Source: Micromonospora sp. R77
Lineage (GTDB): Bacteria; Actinomycetota; Actinomycetes; Mycobacteriales; Micromonosporaceae
Direction: 5' to 3'
Assembly (NCBI RefSeq): GCF_022747945.1
Contig: NZ_JALDST010000001.1
Span: 310,001-374,000, forward strand
Length of the DNA stretch: 64,000 bases
Below the pieces are notes generated by a model. The model ran no database searches, had not been told where the DNA came from, and was given only the letters and a program-made list of their open reading frames with translations. Shown here one piece after another: positions 11,510 to 20,021 of the stretch (its first letter is position 1; every line of letters starts with the position of its first letter). The translations under genes were made by a program, and so were the position numbers.

Positions 11510-11863
11510 ATGAGCGACCACCGCCTCCGGCCGGCCGCCTGGCCACCTGACACGTGCACCCTGCCGACAGCGGAGCAGCCGCTGCGGCTCGCCGAGTTCG
11601 ACCAGTTCTTCCGGGACGCGGTCCGTGGTGCCGACCGCCTCTCGGCGCACCGGCTGCGTCTGCACCTCGACGGCGGGCCGCAGGTGGCACAGGCGGCTCG
11701 GGAGCTGACCGCCCGCGAGTCGTCCTGCTGCTCGTTCTTCACGTTCGACCTCGTGCGGACCGGCCCGGACTCGTTGACGCTGGACGTCCGCGTACCGGCG
11801 GCGCACGTCGGCGTCCTCGATGCCCTCGCCGCGCGGGCCATGTCGGTCCGGGTTCTGCGATGA
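11510..11863 (+). CDS. Conserved hypothetical protein of MerR/mercury cassette
   Basis: This 117-residue soluble protein has no assigned catalytic role. Its distinctive feature is the paired cysteines in ESSCCSFFTF (near residue 75), a motif I associate with small actinobacterial proteins encoded beside MerR-type mercury regulators. The vicinal thiols would suit metal binding, but this is inference. It is the first gene after the 19-base-spacer promoter and overlaps the merR-like start by a few bases (ATGA), so regulator and protein are co-translated. It has no signal peptide or membrane segment. Confidence 0.7.
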   Translation: MSDHRLRPAAWPPDTCTLPTAEQPLRLAEFDQFFRDAVRGADRLSAHRLRLHLDGGPQVAQAARELTARESSCCSFFTFDLVRTGPDSLTLDVRVPAAHVGVLDALAARAMSVRVLR

Positions 11864-12306
11864 CCGGAGCGCAGCTGCGCAGCGGCCAGCTCGCCGACGC
11901 GGTCGGCGTCAACCTGCAGACCCTGCGCTACTACGAGCGCCGGGGACTGCTCACCGCCCCGCAGCGGTCACCCGGCGGGCATCGGCTCTATCCGGCCGAC
12001 ACGGTCACCCTGCTGCGGGTGATCAAGACCGCGCAGCGCCTCGGCTTCACCCTCGACGAGGTCGCCGACCTCCTCGACGCCGGCCGACACCGGCACCGCG
12101 GACGCGACACCGGCCTCCAGGCCCGCGCCACGGCCGAACTCGCCGAGGTGGAGCAGCGGTTGCGGAACCTCACCGTCATCCGCGACACCCTGCGGGCCGC
12201 GATCTCGGCCGGCTGCGACGACCTGGTCACCTGCGCCGGCAGCTCCTGCTGCCCCCTGCCCTTCGCTGAACTCGCCGAGACGAACGACCGTGCCGGCACC
12301 CACTGA
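11860..12306 (+). CDS. MerR-family heavy-metal-responsive regulator
   Basis: This 148-residue activator/repressor twists the 19-base-spacer promoter DNA. The N-terminal winged helix reads VGVNLQTLRYYERRGLL (residues 15-31), followed by a long dimerisation coiled coil (about 85-115). The C-terminal tail holds cysteines in CDDLVTCAGSSCCPLPF. MerR itself binds Hg(II) through three cysteines from two chains; Cys at the beginning of the tail and in the SSCCP block suggest thiophilic metal binding, though the exact metal (Hg, Pb, Cd or other) is open. It autoregulates its operon with the upstream hypothetical and downstream membrane proteins. Confidence 0.88.
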   Translation: MTGAQLRSGQLADAVGVNLQTLRYYERRGLLTAPQRSPGGHRLYPADTVTLLRVIKTAQRLGFTLDEVADLLDAGRHRHRGRDTGLQARATAELAEVEQRLRNLTVIRDTLRAAISAGCDDLVTCAGSSCCPLPFAELAETNDRAGTH

Positions 12307-12589
12307 CCGGGTACGCCGCCTGCTGCCCTCCGGGCTGACCGGACTTGCCGGAGCCGCCTACTGCGTACTGCCGGTGTTGCTGACCGCCGGGGTGCTCGGC
12401 GGCGCCGGCTGGGCCGCGGTCACCCGTTTCGTGCCCGGCGTCGCCGTCGCCCTGGCCGTGCTCGCCGGCCTGGCCTGGTGGTGGGCGGGCAGCCGCCGTC
12501 ACTGCCGCGGCTGCGCCGGCGGCACGTGCTCGTGCACCCGGGACGACCAGCGGCGACGCCCGGCGCGCAGGCTACGGTCGGACGCATGA
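12290..12589 (+). CDS. Small membrane protein with Cys-rich tail (possible metal transporter)
   Basis: A 99-residue protein starting at a GTG that overlaps the 3' end of the merR-like gene by 17 bases. It has two predicted transmembrane helices (about 14-37 and 45-65), then a cytoplasmic tail with C-x2-C and C-x-C elements ([13 protein letters not shown]). This layout recalls MerT/MerC-type mercuric ion uptake proteins, but no family match is certain. The context (MerR, 19-base promoter) supports a role in moving or sensing a soft metal. No mercuric reductase (merA) or lyase (merB) is in the window. Confidence 0.65.
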   Translation: MPAPTDRVRRLLPSGLTGLAGAAYCVLPVLLTAGVLGGAGWAAVTRFVPGVAVALAVLAGLAWWWAGSRRHCRGCAGGTCSCTRDDQRRRPARRLRSDA

Positions 12590-12921
12590 CCGTGGCCCGC
12601 TCGATCCTGCTGTTCCTGCTCGCCGCGCTCGCCGAAATCGGCGGCGCCTGGCTGGTGTGGCAGGGCTGGCGGGAGAATCGGGGCCTGCTCTGGATCGCGG
12701 CCGGAGTCGTCGCGCTCGGCTGCTACGGCTTCGTCGCCACGTTCCAACCCGACGCCAACTTCGGCCGCATCCTCGCCGCCTACGGCGGTGTCTTCGTCGC
12801 CGGCTCCCTCGCCTGGGGCATGGTCGTCGACAAGTTCCGCCCCGACCGCTACGACCTCGTCGGGGCCGCCATCTGCCTCGTCGGCGTCGCCGTCATCATG
12901 TACGCCCCGCGCTCCGGGTGA
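12586..12921 (+). CDS. YnfA/UPF0060-family membrane protein
   Basis: This 111-residue protein has four transmembrane helices and no large soluble part, matching the UPF0060 (YnfA) family by its length and the N-terminal [18 protein letters not shown] and C-terminal [18 protein letters not shown] segments. The family is distantly related to small multidrug resistance transporters; substrates are mostly unproven. The ATG overlaps the preceding stop (ATGA), so it is the last gene of the MerR operon. It may export a toxic cation. Confidence 0.85.
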   Translation: MTVARSILLFLLAALAEIGGAWLVWQGWRENRGLLWIAAGVVALGCYGFVATFQPDANFGRILAAYGGVFVAGSLAWGMVVDKFRPDRYDLVGAAICLVGVAVIMYAPRSG

Positions 12922-13006
12922 CGGGCCGGCCCGCCGAGCGACACAGCTGCTCTCCCCGTTCGGCCCAGCCGCCGGAGGCAGCGAGGAGCAGCGGGGCGCC
13001 GGGACG

Positions 13007-13738
13007 TCAGAAGCCGAGCAGGAACAGCACGCCGGCGGCGGTCAGGCCGACCTCCACGAGGGACACGAACAGCCGGTCACTGATCCGCCCCACGGTCTTG
13101 CGGCCGGCCCAGGCGCCCAGCAGGGTCGCAGGAGTCAGGGCCACCCCGAACAGCAGGACGGTGCGGTCGAGCAGCGCACCGGCACCGTAGGCGGCGATCT
13201 TCGAGGCGTGCATGACCAGCGCGCCTGCGGCTTCGGTACCGATGTAGGCGGCGCGGGTCAGTCCGTACGCGAGGAAGAACGGTGCGGTCAGGGGCCCGAC
13301 CGACCCGAGCAGCGCCGAGCCGAGCCCCGAGGCCGCGCCCACGCCCGCGAACGCCCGGTCGGACGGCCGCCGCGGATGCGGGTTGCGTCGTCGCCAGACG
13401 ACCACCGTAACGAGGAACACCCCCAGCAACCGCTTGAGCGGCCCCAGCGGGGCGTGGGCCAGCAGCAGCCCGCCCAGGACGGCGGTGGGCACCGCGCCCA
13501 GGGCGAACCAGCGCACCAGCCGCCGGTTCACCTCCTGCCGGTTGAACCACACGCGCGAGCCGTTGCTCCATAGCTGCGTCAAGGTCAGCATCGGCACCGC
13601 CATCCGCAGTCCGAACAGCGCGGTGAACACGGGCAGCAGCAGCACGCCGCCGCCGAAGCCGGCCACCGCCGACAGCCAGGCCAGCGCGAACGCGGCCACC
13701 GACGCCACGGCGAGGGCGCCGACCGGGTCCGACGCCAT
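13007..13738 (-). CDS. TauE/SafE-family sulfite/anion exporter-like permease
   Basis: This 243-residue integral membrane protein has about eight transmembrane helices and the family's N-terminal glycine-rich motif (AGFGGGVLLLPVF, residues 26-38). TauE/SafE proteins export sulfite, sulfoacetate or related anions; the substrate here is unknown. It is divergent from a TetR regulator, and its ATG at 13738 lies 25 bases from a perfect 38-base palindrome, so the TetR protein very probably controls it. It converges with the YnfA gene. Confidence 0.87.
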   Translation of the reverse strand: MASDPVGALAVASVAAFALAWLSAVAGFGGGVLLLPVFTALFGLRMAVPMLTLTQLWSNGSRVWFNRQEVNRRLVRWFALGAVPTAVLGGLLLAHAPLGPLKRLLGVFLVTVVVWRRRNPHPRRPSDRAFAGVGAASGLGSALLGSVGPLTAPFFLAYGLTRAAYIGTEAAGALVMHASKIAAYGAGALLDRTVLLFGVALTPATLLGAWAGRKTVGRISDRLFVSLVEVGLTAAGVLFLLGF

Positions 13739-13762
13739 GCCCCACCTCCGGACGCTCACAGA

Positions 13763-13800
13763 CCGTCTTACTGTACCGTCCAGACGGTACAGTAAGACGG
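13763..13800. promoter_or_regulatory. Perfect 38-base palindrome, TetR operator
   Basis: The left half CCGTCTTACTGTACCGTC, a CA centre and the exact reverse complement on the right occupy the divergent promoter of the permease and TetR genes. The last base is the first base of the TetR GTG start. Eighteen symmetric pairs are enough for two overlapping dimer sites. Confidence 0.85.
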
Positions 13801-14327
13801 TGCGAAGAACTCGTGAGCAATTGCTCGACGCGGCGACCCGGGTCCTGCTCCGCGACGGAGCCGAGCACGTGACCCTGTCGGCCGTGGCCGCGGAGGCCGG
13901 CGTGAGCAAGGGCGGCCTGCTCTACCACTTCGCCAGCAAAGCGGCCTTGGCGGCGGGACTGGTCGACCGCCTGGTCGGGCGGTTCGATGCGGCGATGCAC
14001 TCCTGTGACGAGCGACCAGGGGCGGCCACGCGCACCTACCTGGCGCACAGCGTCGGACAAACGCCCGCCGGCGACAGGCAGGCCGCCGCTGCGGTCCTCG
14101 CGGGGCTGCTGATGGACCCCGCGAGCCTGGCACCGTTGCGGGAGCGCTACACGCGTTGGCAGCACCGGTTGGAGAACGACGGCATCGACCCGGCCGTCGC
14201 GACCGTTGTCCGCCTCGCCGCCGACGGATGGTGGCAGGCGGAACTGCTCGACCTGGCCCCTCCCGACCCGGCGCTGCGGGAACAGGTACTCGCGATGCTC
14301 GACAGCCTGATCACCGGCGGCGACTGA
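13800..14327 (+). CDS. TetR-family regulator, leaderless start
   Basis: This 175-residue protein begins at once with the DNA-binding domain (TREQLLDAATRVLL; helix-turn-helix TLSAVAAEAGVSKGGLLYHF near residues 25-45). The GTG at 13800 abuts the palindromic operator, leaving no room for a ribosome binding site, so the mRNA is likely leaderless. An in-frame ATG at 13737 would put the whole operator inside the gene and is less likely. The C-terminal domain resembles TetR_C_33-like small ligand domains. It probably represses itself, the downstream membrane gene and the divergent TauE-like permease. Confidence 0.88.
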   Translation: MRRTREQLLDAATRVLLRDGAEHVTLSAVAAEAGVSKGGLLYHFASKAALAAGLVDRLVGRFDAAMHSCDERPGAATRTYLAHSVGQTPAGDRQAAAAVLAGLLMDPASLAPLRERYTRWQHRLENDGIDPAVATVVRLAADGWWQAELLDLAPPDPALREQVLAMLDSLITGGD

Positions 14328-14698
14328 TGACTGAGGCATGGATCAAGCGCCTGATGTTCGGCACCGACGTCGGGTTCCTGTTGTACTGGCTGGCCAACGC
14401 CGCCCAGGTCGTCCCGCCTTATCCGAGTCCGATTCTCAACGCCTGGAACTGGTCCTTCCTGGGGCTGGATACGCTCGCCGCGGCCACAGGTCTGGCTTCA
14501 CTGCGCATGACACGGCGCCGACATGACGGTGCCGGCACCCTACGGGCGGTCTCGCTCGCCCTGACCCACGCCGCCGGGCTGCTCGCCGTCAGCTTCTGGG
14601 CTCTGCGTTGCGAGTTCGATCCCCTGTGGTGGCTGCCCAACCTATGGCTCACTCTCTTTCCCGACGCCGCGCTGGTCTCCACACTGCGGCGACCGTGA
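14327..14698 (+). CDS. Small four-helix membrane protein (YvaD/DUF5360-like)
   Basis: A 123-residue protein with about four transmembrane helices and conserved-looking aromatic stretches (LLYWLANAAQVVPPYPSP; LRCEFDPLWWLPNLWLTLFPD). The layout fits the YvaD/DUF5360 family, whose function is unknown. The ATG overlaps the stop of the tetR gene by one base (TGATG), so the two are one operon and share the palindromic operator. Confidence 0.7.
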   Translation: MTEAWIKRLMFGTDVGFLLYWLANAAQVVPPYPSPILNAWNWSFLGLDTLAAATGLASLRMTRRRHDGAGTLRAVSLALTHAAGLLAVSFWALRCEFDPLWWLPNLWLTLFPDAALVSTLRRP

Positions 14699-14947
14699 GG
14701 AGGGGAACGCACTCGTGCGCCGGGGCGGGGTGCGCGTCGGCCCGCCGGCTGCTGGACCGCCGCCCGGGCCGGTCAGACGAACCCCGGGTGTGACCGTCCG
14801 ACAGGACGCGAGCAGACCGGATTCGCCGCCGGGCCTGCTCGACCCGCCCGCCAGAACGGTCACGGCGCGCGGCCGTGGTCCGGTTGCCGACCACGAGCCG
14901 GCCGGGTAAGAAGAGTTCAGTTATCGAGTTCGATGCGAGGAGACCGT

Positions 14948-16750
14948 ATGAGACCTCCGGCCCTCACTGCCGCGACGATGGTTCTGGCGACGGTCGGAGC
15001 GGTCGGCGTCTCCGCCCCCGCCCAGGCGAAACCGGTCGAACCGGCGAAGACACCCACCGCCGTCGGGTACGGAGGCGCGATCTCCACGGTGGACGCCACT
15101 GCCACCGCGGTCGGGCTCGACGTGCTGAAGCGCGGCGGCAACGCGGTCGACGCCGCGGTCGCCGCGGCCGCGACGCTCGGCGTCACCGAACCCTTCTCGG
15201 CCGGCATCGGGGGCGGTGGTTTCCTCGTCTACTACGACGCCCGCACCAAAAAGGTGCACACCATCGACGGCCGCGAGACCGCGCCGGCGTCGACGACCGA
15301 AACCCTCTTCATCGACCCGGCCACCGGGCAGCCGTACGCCTTCGACGAGGCCCGCATCAGCGGACTGTCGGTCGGCGTCCCCGGCACCCTGCTCACCTGG
15401 CGGGACGCGCTCGACCGGTGGGGAACCCGCTCGCTGGCGCAGACGCTACGACCCGCCGAACAGGTCGCGCGAACGGGCTTCACCGTCGATGAGACATTCG
15501 CCGGTCAGGTCGCCGCGAACCAGGCCGCCTTCGCCCAGTTCAGCTCCACCAGCGCGCTGTACCTGCCAGGCGGCCACCCACCGGCGGTCGGCGCGACCCT
15601 GCGCAACCCCGACCTCGCCGCGACCTACCGCCTCATCGCCCAGCGGGGCACCGACGTGTTCTACCGGGGTCGGATCGGCCGGGACGTGCTCGCCACCGTG
15701 CAGAGCCCACCGCTGGCCGCGCAGCCGACCACGTCGTGGCCGTATCCGATCCGTCCGGCCGCGATGACCGCCGCGGACCTCGCCTCCTACCGCACCCGCT
15801 CCCCGGCGCCCACCCGCTCGGACTACCGCGGCCTCGAGGTGTACGGCATGGCCACCCCGTCCAGCGGCGGCACCGCGGTCGGGGAAGCCCTCGACATCCT
15901 CGAACGGTTCGACCTGCGGTCGATGACCGCGCCCCAGGCGCTGCACCACTACCTGGAGGCCAGCGCGCTGGCGTTCGCCGACCGGAACCGCTACGTCGGC
16001 GACGGCACCCCCCGCCCGACGCTCCGCGAACTGCTCAGCGACGCGTACGCCGCCGAGCGGGCGTGCCGGATCGACCCGGCGGCGGCGCTGCCCAAGCCGG
16101 TCGCGCCAGGTGTACCGGACGGCAGCTACGGCGGATGCCAGGCGGCGGCGCGCGCCGACACCCGGGACGACCGCACGGGCACCACGAACCTGACCGTCGC
16201 CGACCGCTGGGGCAACGTCGTGGAGTACACGCTGACCATCGAGGCGACCGGTGGCAGCGCGATGGTCGTACCCGGACGGGGTTTCCTGCTCAACAACGAG
16301 CTGACCGACTTCAACTTCAGCCCGACGCAGGGGACGGCGCCGGACCCGAACCTGCCGGCGCCGGGCAAACGGCCGCGCAGCTCCATGGCTCCCACGATCG
16401 TGCTGGCCGGCGGACGGCCGTTCCTGGCCGTCGGCTCGCCGGGCGGGGCGACGATCATCACCACCGTCCTGCAGACACTGGTCAACCGCATCGACCTCGG
16501 CATGACGCTGCCGCAGGCGCTGGCCGCGCCGCGTGCGTCCCAACGCAACGGCACCACGACGCAGGCCGAGCCTGCCTTCATCGCCGCGTACGCCGACGGC
16601 CTCCCGCCGGGTCACGTCCTCGCGTCCACGACGGAGATCGGCGCCGCCACCGGCATCGAGTTTCTGCGGGACGGTCGGATGGTGGCCGTCGCCGAGCCGG
16701 AACGCCGCGGCGGCGGGGCGGCGGCCGTCGTCTCCCGGCCACGTCACTGA
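14948..16750 (+). CDS. ggt: Gamma-glutamyltransferase, secreted (Ntn hydrolase)
   Basis: This 600-residue proenzyme cleaves the gamma-glutamyl bond of glutathione and related peptides outside the cell. A signal peptide ends near APAQA (about residue 25). The family hallmarks are GGNAVDAAVAAAATLGV, the SAGIGGGGF loop, and the autocleavage/catalytic threonine in GTTNLTV, preceded by a variable stretch; the C-terminal small subunit has RPRSSMAPTIV and GSPGG. ATG 14948 is chosen because GAGGAG precedes it by 6 bases; the in-frame ATG at 14933 overlaps that site. It is monocistronic, with a hairpin between it and the convergent next gene. Confidence 0.93.
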   Translation: MRPPALTAATMVLATVGAVGVSAPAQAKPVEPAKTPTAVGYGGAISTVDATATAVGLDVLKRGGNAVDAAVAAAATLGVTEPFSAGIGGGGFLVYYDARTKKVHTIDGRETAPASTTETLFIDPATGQPYAFDEARISGLSVGVPGTLLTWRDALDRWGTRSLAQTLRPAEQVARTGFTVDETFAGQVAANQAAFAQFSSTSALYLPGGHPPAVGATLRNPDLAATYRLIAQRGTDVFYRGRIGRDVLATVQSPPLAAQPTTSWPYPIRPAAMTAADLASYRTRSPAPTRSDYRGLEVYGMATPSSGGTAVGEALDILERFDLRSMTAPQALHHYLEASALAFADRNRYVGDGTPRPTLRELLSDAYAAERACRIDPAAALPKPVAPGVPDGSYGGCQAAARADTRDDRTGTTNLTVADRWGNVVEYTLTIEATGGSAMVVPGRGFLLNNELTDFNFSPTQGTAPDPNLPAPGKRPRSSMAPTIVLAGGRPFLAVGSPGGATIITTVLQTLVNRIDLGMTLPQALAAPRASQRNGTTTQAEPAFIAAYADGLPPGHVLASTTEIGAATGIEFLRDGRMVAVAEPERRGGGAAAVVSRPRH

Positions 16751-16768
16751 GCTGGCGTTCCCGACGCG

Positions 16769-16792
16769 GGGCGGTCCGGCGGCAGACCGCCC
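16769..16792. terminator. Hairpin between convergent genes
   Basis: GGGCGGTC and GACCGCCC pair around an 8-base loop, between the gamma-glutamyltransferase and the convergent hypothetical gene. No T-run follows, as is usual for actinomycete terminators. Confidence 0.6.
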
Positions 16793-16796
16793 GTCA

Positions 16797-17447
16797 TCAG
16801 CGGGCGGCGCTGCTGTCGGCGAGGATCTGTCGAGCCACCAGGGACGCGTCGAGGAGCGCCTGCCATCGGTTGGCACCGCGGCGGGGGCCGGCGGTCAGCC
16901 GCCAGAGGGCACAGCGACCGTCGAGGGTGTCCAGGCGGGCGCCGCCCCGGTCCTGGTCGAGCAGGGCGACCAGCGCGCCGAGCGCCGGATGGTGCGCGAG
17001 AGCGGTGACGGCGGGCGCGGCGCAGTCCCGCCGCACGGTGAGGCGGAGACCGGCGACCGGCACCGCGACGGTCGTCGAGCCGTGGGGCCGGAACCTGTCG
17101 CTGAGGCGGTGGTGCTGCCGGCCGTGCCGGTGCAGCGAGAGCTCGGCGTGGGGCAGCGGCACGACGGTCGCCGGAGCGTCCCAGGCCACCATGTCGAAGG
17201 ACGCCGTGTCGTACTCGTCGTGGAAGACGGACAGGTGGGAGGCGAGCATCCCGTCGGGTGAGGCCGCGGCCCAGTACTCGCACGGTGTCGGTCGCCGGCC
17301 GCTCAGCTCTTCCACGTCGGCCCGGGCCAGGACCGGCGGCTGGAGCCCGACCAGGGTCGGCGGTGCCACCTGCTGCCACCCGCGCGCGGCGGCGGCGGCG
17401 AGCATCGCCGTGGGGGCGTTCGGCTCGCGCCACCGGGAGAAGACCAT
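16797..17447 (-). CDS. Hypothetical protein, 216 residues
   Basis: A soluble protein of unknown function, beginning MVFSRWREPNAPTAML. It shows a mixed alpha/beta pattern with hydrophobic strands (STTVAVPVAGLRLTV) and no signal peptide, membrane helix or recognisable catalytic motif. No good ribosome binding site precedes ATG 17447. It stands alone between a convergent gamma-glutamyltransferase and a GH16 gene that is read towards it. Its coding bias matches the neighbours, so it is probably real. Confidence 0.65.
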   Translation of the reverse strand: MVFSRWREPNAPTAMLAAAAARGWQQVAPPTLVGLQPPVLARADVEELSGRRPTPCEYWAAASPDGMLASHLSVFHDEYDTASFDMVAWDAPATVVPLPHAELSLHRHGRQHHRLSDRFRPHGSTTVAVPVAGLRLTVRRDCAAPAVTALAHHPALGALVALLDQDRGGARLDTLDGRCALWRLTAGPRRGANRWQALLDASLVARQILADSSAAR

Positions 17448-17545
17448 GGCGTGAGGCTAGCGAAGAGGCGGGCCGCCGGGACGGCGAGAACCATTGAACG
17501 ATCAGCCACGCCATTCACCCCGATCGGAGCACCGCGCGACGTGGT

Positions 17546-17586
17546 CGGCGAGACGCCCGGGTGGAGAACCCCAGGGCGTCTCGCCG
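17546..17586. terminator. Strong hairpin downstream of GH16 gene
   Basis: CGGCGAGACGCCC pairs with GGGCGTCTCGCCG over a 15-base loop, just beyond the GH16 stop at 17611. Confidence 0.7.
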
Positions 17587-17610
17587 GTTGCCGCCACTAC
17601 CCGCTCTGGG

Positions 17611-18804
17611 TCACCGCCGCACGAACTTGACCGCGTCGGCTCGGGCGCAGCCGCCGCCGCTGCCGGTCAGCGTGACATGGCCCGCGGTCCCGGCGGCGAA
17701 GCCGTACTGGCCGAGGGAGACCCAACCGGTGCCGCCGGACCGGCCGTTGACCGTGGTGGGCGTGCTGCCCGCACTGTGCGTCACGGTCAGTCGGGCGGCC
17801 GGGTCACCGTTCGAGCTGACCACGTTGCGGTAGAAGACCTCGTACGTGCCCGCGGCGCGCAGGGTCGGCCGCCAGGTCGCGGCGGCCCCGGCGACCGAGC
17901 AGCCGGCGTACCGGGTGGTGGAACCGACCGTCCAGCCGGACAGCGACGAGTCGAGCCACGGGCCGGACTCGGTGTAGCCGTAGGAGGCCGGACCGTCGTT
18001 GTCGACGTAGGCGTCCTTCAACCAGTAGTGCACCCAGTCGAACTGGGTGGCCGACGGCAGCTTCGAGTCGTCGGGCAGCGCGCCGTAGCCGATGCTGGTG
18101 AGCCACATCGCCACGTAGTCGTGGGTGTCCTCGCTCGGCAGGTAGGACGTGGTGCGGGTGAGTTGCCCGTCGACGTAGAACTTGACCGACGTCTCCGACC
18201 AGTCGACGCCGTACGTGTGCCACTGCCGCACGTCGAAGCCGCTGGGGCCGTAGCTGCCGGTCTTGCTCGACGCGGCCTTCGCCCCCGAGCCGGCCCAGAG
18301 GTGCACGTTCTGCGCGGTGTACGTCGGGTTGACCGAGTCGTTCTCGAAGATGTCGATCTCGGTGCGCTGTTCGGCCGGGTAGGTGGTGGTGCCGTCGCCG
18401 GCCTGGAGCCAGAAGGAGCCGTGCCAACCGGCACCGTCGGTTACCCGCAGCCGGGACTCGTAGTAGCCGTACCGGAACCGTTGCTTGCTGACCACGCCGC
18501 CGGCGGTGTAGCTCTTGCCGGCGTAGCTCTCCTTGCGGTGGTGGACGTTCAGGTAGCCGCCCGACACGCTGACGTTCTCCGGTCGTTGGGCGCTGTTGGC
18601 CTTGACGTCGGTGCGGTAGTGCCACTTCGTGGTGTCGAGGGCGGTGCCGTCGAACTCGTCGCTGAACACCAGCGTATACGCACTGCTCGGCGGGCTCGCC
18701 ACGGCCGGTGCCGGCGGGGCGGCGACGGCGGTGAGCAGGCTGAGCCCGGTGCCGAGCAGGACGGCGCCGGCGAGCAGCCGGCGGTGGTGGTGGGGGAATC
18801 GCAC
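17611..18804 (-). CDS. Secreted GH16 glycoside hydrolase with C-terminal golvesin/Xly-like domain
   Basis: This 397-residue exported enzyme should cleave beta-glycosidic bonds of a beta-glucan or related polymer. A signal peptide (about 1-37, RRLLAGAVLLGTGLSLL core) is followed by the GH16 jelly roll (about 40-270) carrying the catalytic motif EIDIFE, with both glutamates present. The last 120 residues (from YGYTESGPWLDSS to ADAVKFVRR) look like the golvesin C-terminal/Xly carbohydrate-associated domain. GTG 18804 has GGAGG 7 bases upstream. It is divergent from the SMP-30 gene at the edge of a carbohydrate-use region. Substrate (laminarin, lichenan, agar-type) cannot be decided by eye. Confidence 0.9.
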   Translation of the reverse strand: MRFPHHHRRLLAGAVLLGTGLSLLTAVAAPPAPAVASPPSSAYTLVFSDEFDGTALDTTKWHYRTDVKANSAQRPENVSVSGGYLNVHHRKESYAGKSYTAGGVVSKQRFRYGYYESRLRVTDGAGWHGSFWLQAGDGTTTYPAEQRTEIDIFENDSVNPTYTAQNVHLWAGSGAKAASSKTGSYGPSGFDVRQWHTYGVDWSETSVKFYVDGQLTRTTSYLPSEDTHDYVAMWLTSIGYGALPDDSKLPSATQFDWVHYWLKDAYVDNDGPASYGYTESGPWLDSSLSGWTVGSTTRYAGCSVAGAAATWRPTLRAAGTYEVFYRNVVSSNGDPAARLTVTHSAGSTPTTVNGRSGGTGWVSLGQYGFAAGTAGHVTLTGSGGGCARADAVKFVRR

Positions 18805-19102
18805 GGTGGTGCCTCCTCTGCGGGGGTGAGGTACGCAGGTGGCGCGGCGACCGTTGAGCACCCGACGGGGGCGACCAGCCGGGGGCCGGGGAGGGTCGAC
18901 CCTCTTCCAGAAAAACTGACCGTCGATGCCGAACACAGAAGTCGCTTGCTGCTGGCGGTAAGTTATCTCACATATTGCAAGTGGTCAATCGCGAACAGGC
19001 GCGCAGGTCACACGCCCCGGCATCGACCACCGTCCGGCTCTCAGGCGGGCCTGATTGTCGGGCAGCTTTCCCCGCAGCGGCTTCCGTGCAATGCTCTTGC
19101 AC
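18805..19102. other. Divergent promoter region of GH16 and SMP-30 genes
   Basis: About 300 bases without a gene. The part 18940-18985 is AT-rich (TTATCTCACATATTGC) and likely holds promoter elements. No clear palindromic operator was recognised. Confidence 0.4.
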
Positions 19103-19981
19103 ATGCTGAGCGCCGACCCCGTCTCGCTGCACACCTATGAGCAGGGTGAGGGGCCACGGCTCGACCCCCGGACCGGCGAGCTGATCTTCGTGGACATCGC
19201 CGGGCACGCCGTGCACCGCAGCCGCCTCTCCGGCGGCACGCTGCGGCCGGTCGGCACGTACGACCTGGGTGCGCCGGTGGGCGCCGTAGCGCCCCTCGCC
19301 GCACCCGGTGCGGGCTGGCTGGTGGCGGTCGCCGACGACGTCGTCCACCTCGCCGAGGACGGCACCCGCACGGTGCTGCACACCGACCTCGCCGCCGACC
19401 ACGGGCAGTTGAACGACGGCGCCTGCGACCCCGCCGGGCGGTTCCACTGCGGCTCGCAGAGCCGGCTGCGCCGACCGGTGGCCCGGCTCCACCGCCTCGA
19501 CACCGACGGGTCGATCCATGTCGCGCTGACCGGCGTGACGGTCTCCAACGGCATCGGCTTCACCGCCGACGGCACCACCATGTACTACATCGACACCCTG
19601 CCGGCCCGCTGCCTGGACTCGTTCGAGGTACGCCCGGACGGCAGTCTCGGGCACCGCCGGACGGTGGCGCCGGTGTCCGGCGGCAACCCGGACGGGCTGG
19701 CGATCGACGACGAGGGCTGCATCTGGGTCGCCGTCTGGGACGGCTGGACCGTGCACCGGTACGCGCCGGACGGCCGGTTGCTCACCGAGGTACGGCTACC
19801 GGTGGCCCGCCCCACCGCGGTGGCCTTCGCCGGCTCCACCCTGCTGGTCACCACCGCGTACCACGGTCTGGACGCGACCCAACGGGTCGCGCAACCGGAC
19901 GCCGGACGGATCTTCGCGGTCGATGTCGGGGTCGGCGGACCGGCGGCCTACCCGTGGCGTGGACGACCGCCGGCCCGGTAG
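19103..19981 (+). CDS. SMP-30/gluconolactonase family protein
   Basis: This 292-residue six-bladed beta-propeller probably hydrolyses a sugar-acid lactone (aldono- or uronolactone) using a divalent metal. Family markers are GPRLDPRTGELIFVDI with the metal-ligand Glu region near the start, LNDGACDPAGRFHCGS, VSNGIGFTADGTTMYYIDT (Asn and Asp ligands) and GNPDGLAIDDEGCIWVA. An in-frame ATG at 19091 is an alternative start; neither has a good ribosome binding site. It converges with the KDPG aldolase of the 2-keto-3-deoxy acid operon, and its lactone product would feed the nearby dehydratase. Confidence 0.88.
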   Translation: MLSADPVSLHTYEQGEGPRLDPRTGELIFVDIAGHAVHRSRLSGGTLRPVGTYDLGAPVGAVAPLAAPGAGWLVAVADDVVHLAEDGTRTVLHTDLAADHGQLNDGACDPAGRFHCGSQSRLRRPVARLHRLDTDGSIHVALTGVTVSNGIGFTADGTTMYYIDTLPARCLDSFEVRPDGSLGHRRTVAPVSGGNPDGLAIDDEGCIWVAVWDGWTVHRYAPDGRLLTEVRLPVARPTAVAFAGSTLLVTTAYHGLDATQRVAQPDAGRIFAVDVGVGGPAAYPWRGRPPAR

Positions 19982-20021
19982 CGCAGCGTCGGCAGCGCAC
20001 CGGGTGGACGAGGCCGGTCGC

